The position numbers and the translations under genes were made by a program. The notes beneath the pieces were generated by a model. That model did no database searches, had not been told where the DNA came from, and saw nothing but the letters and a program-made list of their open reading frames with translations. Shown in pieces: positions 6,636 through 7,295 of a DNA stretch of 7,295 nt. The first letter of the stretch is position 1, and the number at the start of each line of letters is the position of its first letter. The DNA comes from Akkermansia muciniphila (GTDB lineage Bacteria > Verrucomicrobiota > Verrucomicrobiia > Verrucomicrobiales > V1-33), in the NCBI GenBank assembly GCA_943331195.2, contig CALQKQ020000178.1, positions 1-7,295 of the forward strand, written 5' to 3'.

Positions 6636-7295
6636 TTAGACTTCGAAGCAGCAGGTGAATTCCTGACGGTTGTAGGTGAGGTGGGTGAGGGCGATGAGGT
6701 GGAGGTGGGCGGAGGCGGCCTCGCGGAGGGTGAGGCGGATGGTTTCTTGGACGGCGGCGCAGGTGGTGGCGCCGGGGGTTTTGAGAGTGAAGACGATGAG
6801 GGCGCCGGGGCGGAGGAATCGGGTGAGGCGGATGACTTGATGGAGGGCGTGGCGGGCGTCGCCGTTCATGTCGCAGAGGAGGGCGTCGTAGGTGGTGGCG
6901 GGGGGCGGGCGGAAGGTGGTGACGTCGGTTTTGGTAAAGGTGAGGGCGGGGTGGCCCTGGAGGCGTGGGTCGAGGGGGGCGCGGTCGAGGGCGGTGACGC
7001 GGTAGCCGCGCTCGAGCAGTTCTGAGGTCATGCCGCCGGGGCTGGCGCCGAGTTCGAGCCAATGGGAGTCGGGGGGAAGGGGAGGGCGGTGGAGTTTGAG
7101 GTAGTGGAGGGCTTCGGCGATTTTGGCTCCGGCGCGGCTGATGGTGGCGGCGGCGCCCTGGCTAACAAATTTCGTGCCACCGGGGTGGAAGCCGTTGCTG
7201 AGGCGGGGGGATTGGAGGCCGGCGAAGAGGCCTTCTTTGCCGACGAGGGCGAAGAGGGTAGGGAGGTTAGGGTCTTGGGAATCGGCGGGGGCGGC
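6636..7295 (-). CDS. RlmM/FtsJ-like rRNA 2'-O-methyltransferase, C-terminal part (5' end outside window)
   Basis: Translating the minus strand from base 7295 gives 219 residues with no stop until TAA at 6638-6636, so the gene enters from beyond the window. It is an S-adenosylmethionine-dependent methyltransferase most like RlmM, which 2'-O-methylates a cytidine in 23S rRNA. In order (numbered from 7295): SRAGAKIAEAL (53-63), the SAM-binding ELGASPGG (81-88), ALDR (102-105) closing strand two, LLCDMNGD (139-146), FTLKTP (169-174) and LTYNRQEFTC (206-215). Lys58, Asp142, Lys172 and Glu212 fit the K-D-K-E catalytic set of this superfamily. An in-frame ATG at 7031 exists, but starting there would remove the SAM motif and the first catalytic Lys, so it is internal. 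Assignment to RlmM itself, rather than another FtsJ-type enzyme, is moderate because the N-terminal RNA-binding region is not visible. Confidence 0.82.
   Translation of the reverse strand, partial: AAPADSQDPNLPTLFALVGKEGLFAGLQSPRLSNGFHPGGTKFVSQGAAATISRAGAKIAEALHYLKLHRPPLPPDSHWLELGASPGGMTSELLERGYRVTALDRAPLDPRLQGHPALTFTKTDVTTFRPPPATTYDALLCDMNGDARHALHQVIRLTRFLRPGALIVFTLKTPGATTCAAVQETIRLTLREAASAHLHLIALTHLTYNRQEFTCCFEV

Noticed and set aside
6681..7025. + strand open frame of 114 residues, very rich in Gly, Glu and Asp
   Set aside because: It is antisense to the methyltransferase gene, whose minus-strand frame holds clear SAM-binding and catalytic motifs.
6577..7062. Second minus-strand frame of 161 residues, Pro/Arg/His rich
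   Set aside because: Low-complexity out-of-frame reading of the same methyltransferase region; no family similarity.

Overview
The window carries seven protein-coding genes at high density and no RNA genes, mobile elements, CRISPR arrays or phage-like features. DNA is G+C rich, and the + strand is strongly richer in G than C throughout, even where the gene lies on the minus strand. The gene families (a DUF5069 protein, a long ferritin-like protein of unknown function, an esterase joined to a PAF-acetylhydrolase-like SGNH domain, and an RlmM-like methyltransferase) and the Sec-type signal peptide suggest a Gram-negative bacterium of the PVC group, most likely Verrucomicrobiota. This is inference from family distribution, since no rRNA or marker gene is present.

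Layout: positions 1-401 are the 3' end of an aquaporin-family channel gene. Positions 455-985 encode a DUF5069 protein. Positions 1073-2512 encode a ferritin-like, probably di-metal protein of unknown function. Positions 2536-4434 encode a secreted two-enzyme protein (alpha/beta hydrolase, beta-sandwich linker, SGNH hydrolase). Positions 4485-5228 are dapB (lysine and diaminopimelate synthesis). Positions 5289-6587 are one continuous gene joining FolK (folate synthesis) to PanB (pantothenate synthesis). Positions 6636-7295 on the minus strand are the 3' part of an RlmM/FtsJ-type rRNA methyltransferase gene that runs off the window edge and converges on folK-panB.

The biosynthetic end is the best understood. 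DapB supplies diaminopimelate and lysine. The FolK half makes a folate precursor, and the PanB half consumes 5,10-methylene-tetrahydrofolate, so the fusion joins a folate-making step to a folate-using step. The double esterase probably removes ester groups from polysaccharides or other substrates outside the cytoplasm. The other genes show no clear functional link to each other.

No convincing terminators or consensus promoters were found. Four of the starts (455, 1073, 2536, 5289) follow short T- or A+T-rich, G-poor leaders with no well-placed Shine-Dalgarno sequence. No wholly new system is evident; the two domain fusions are the most notable content.
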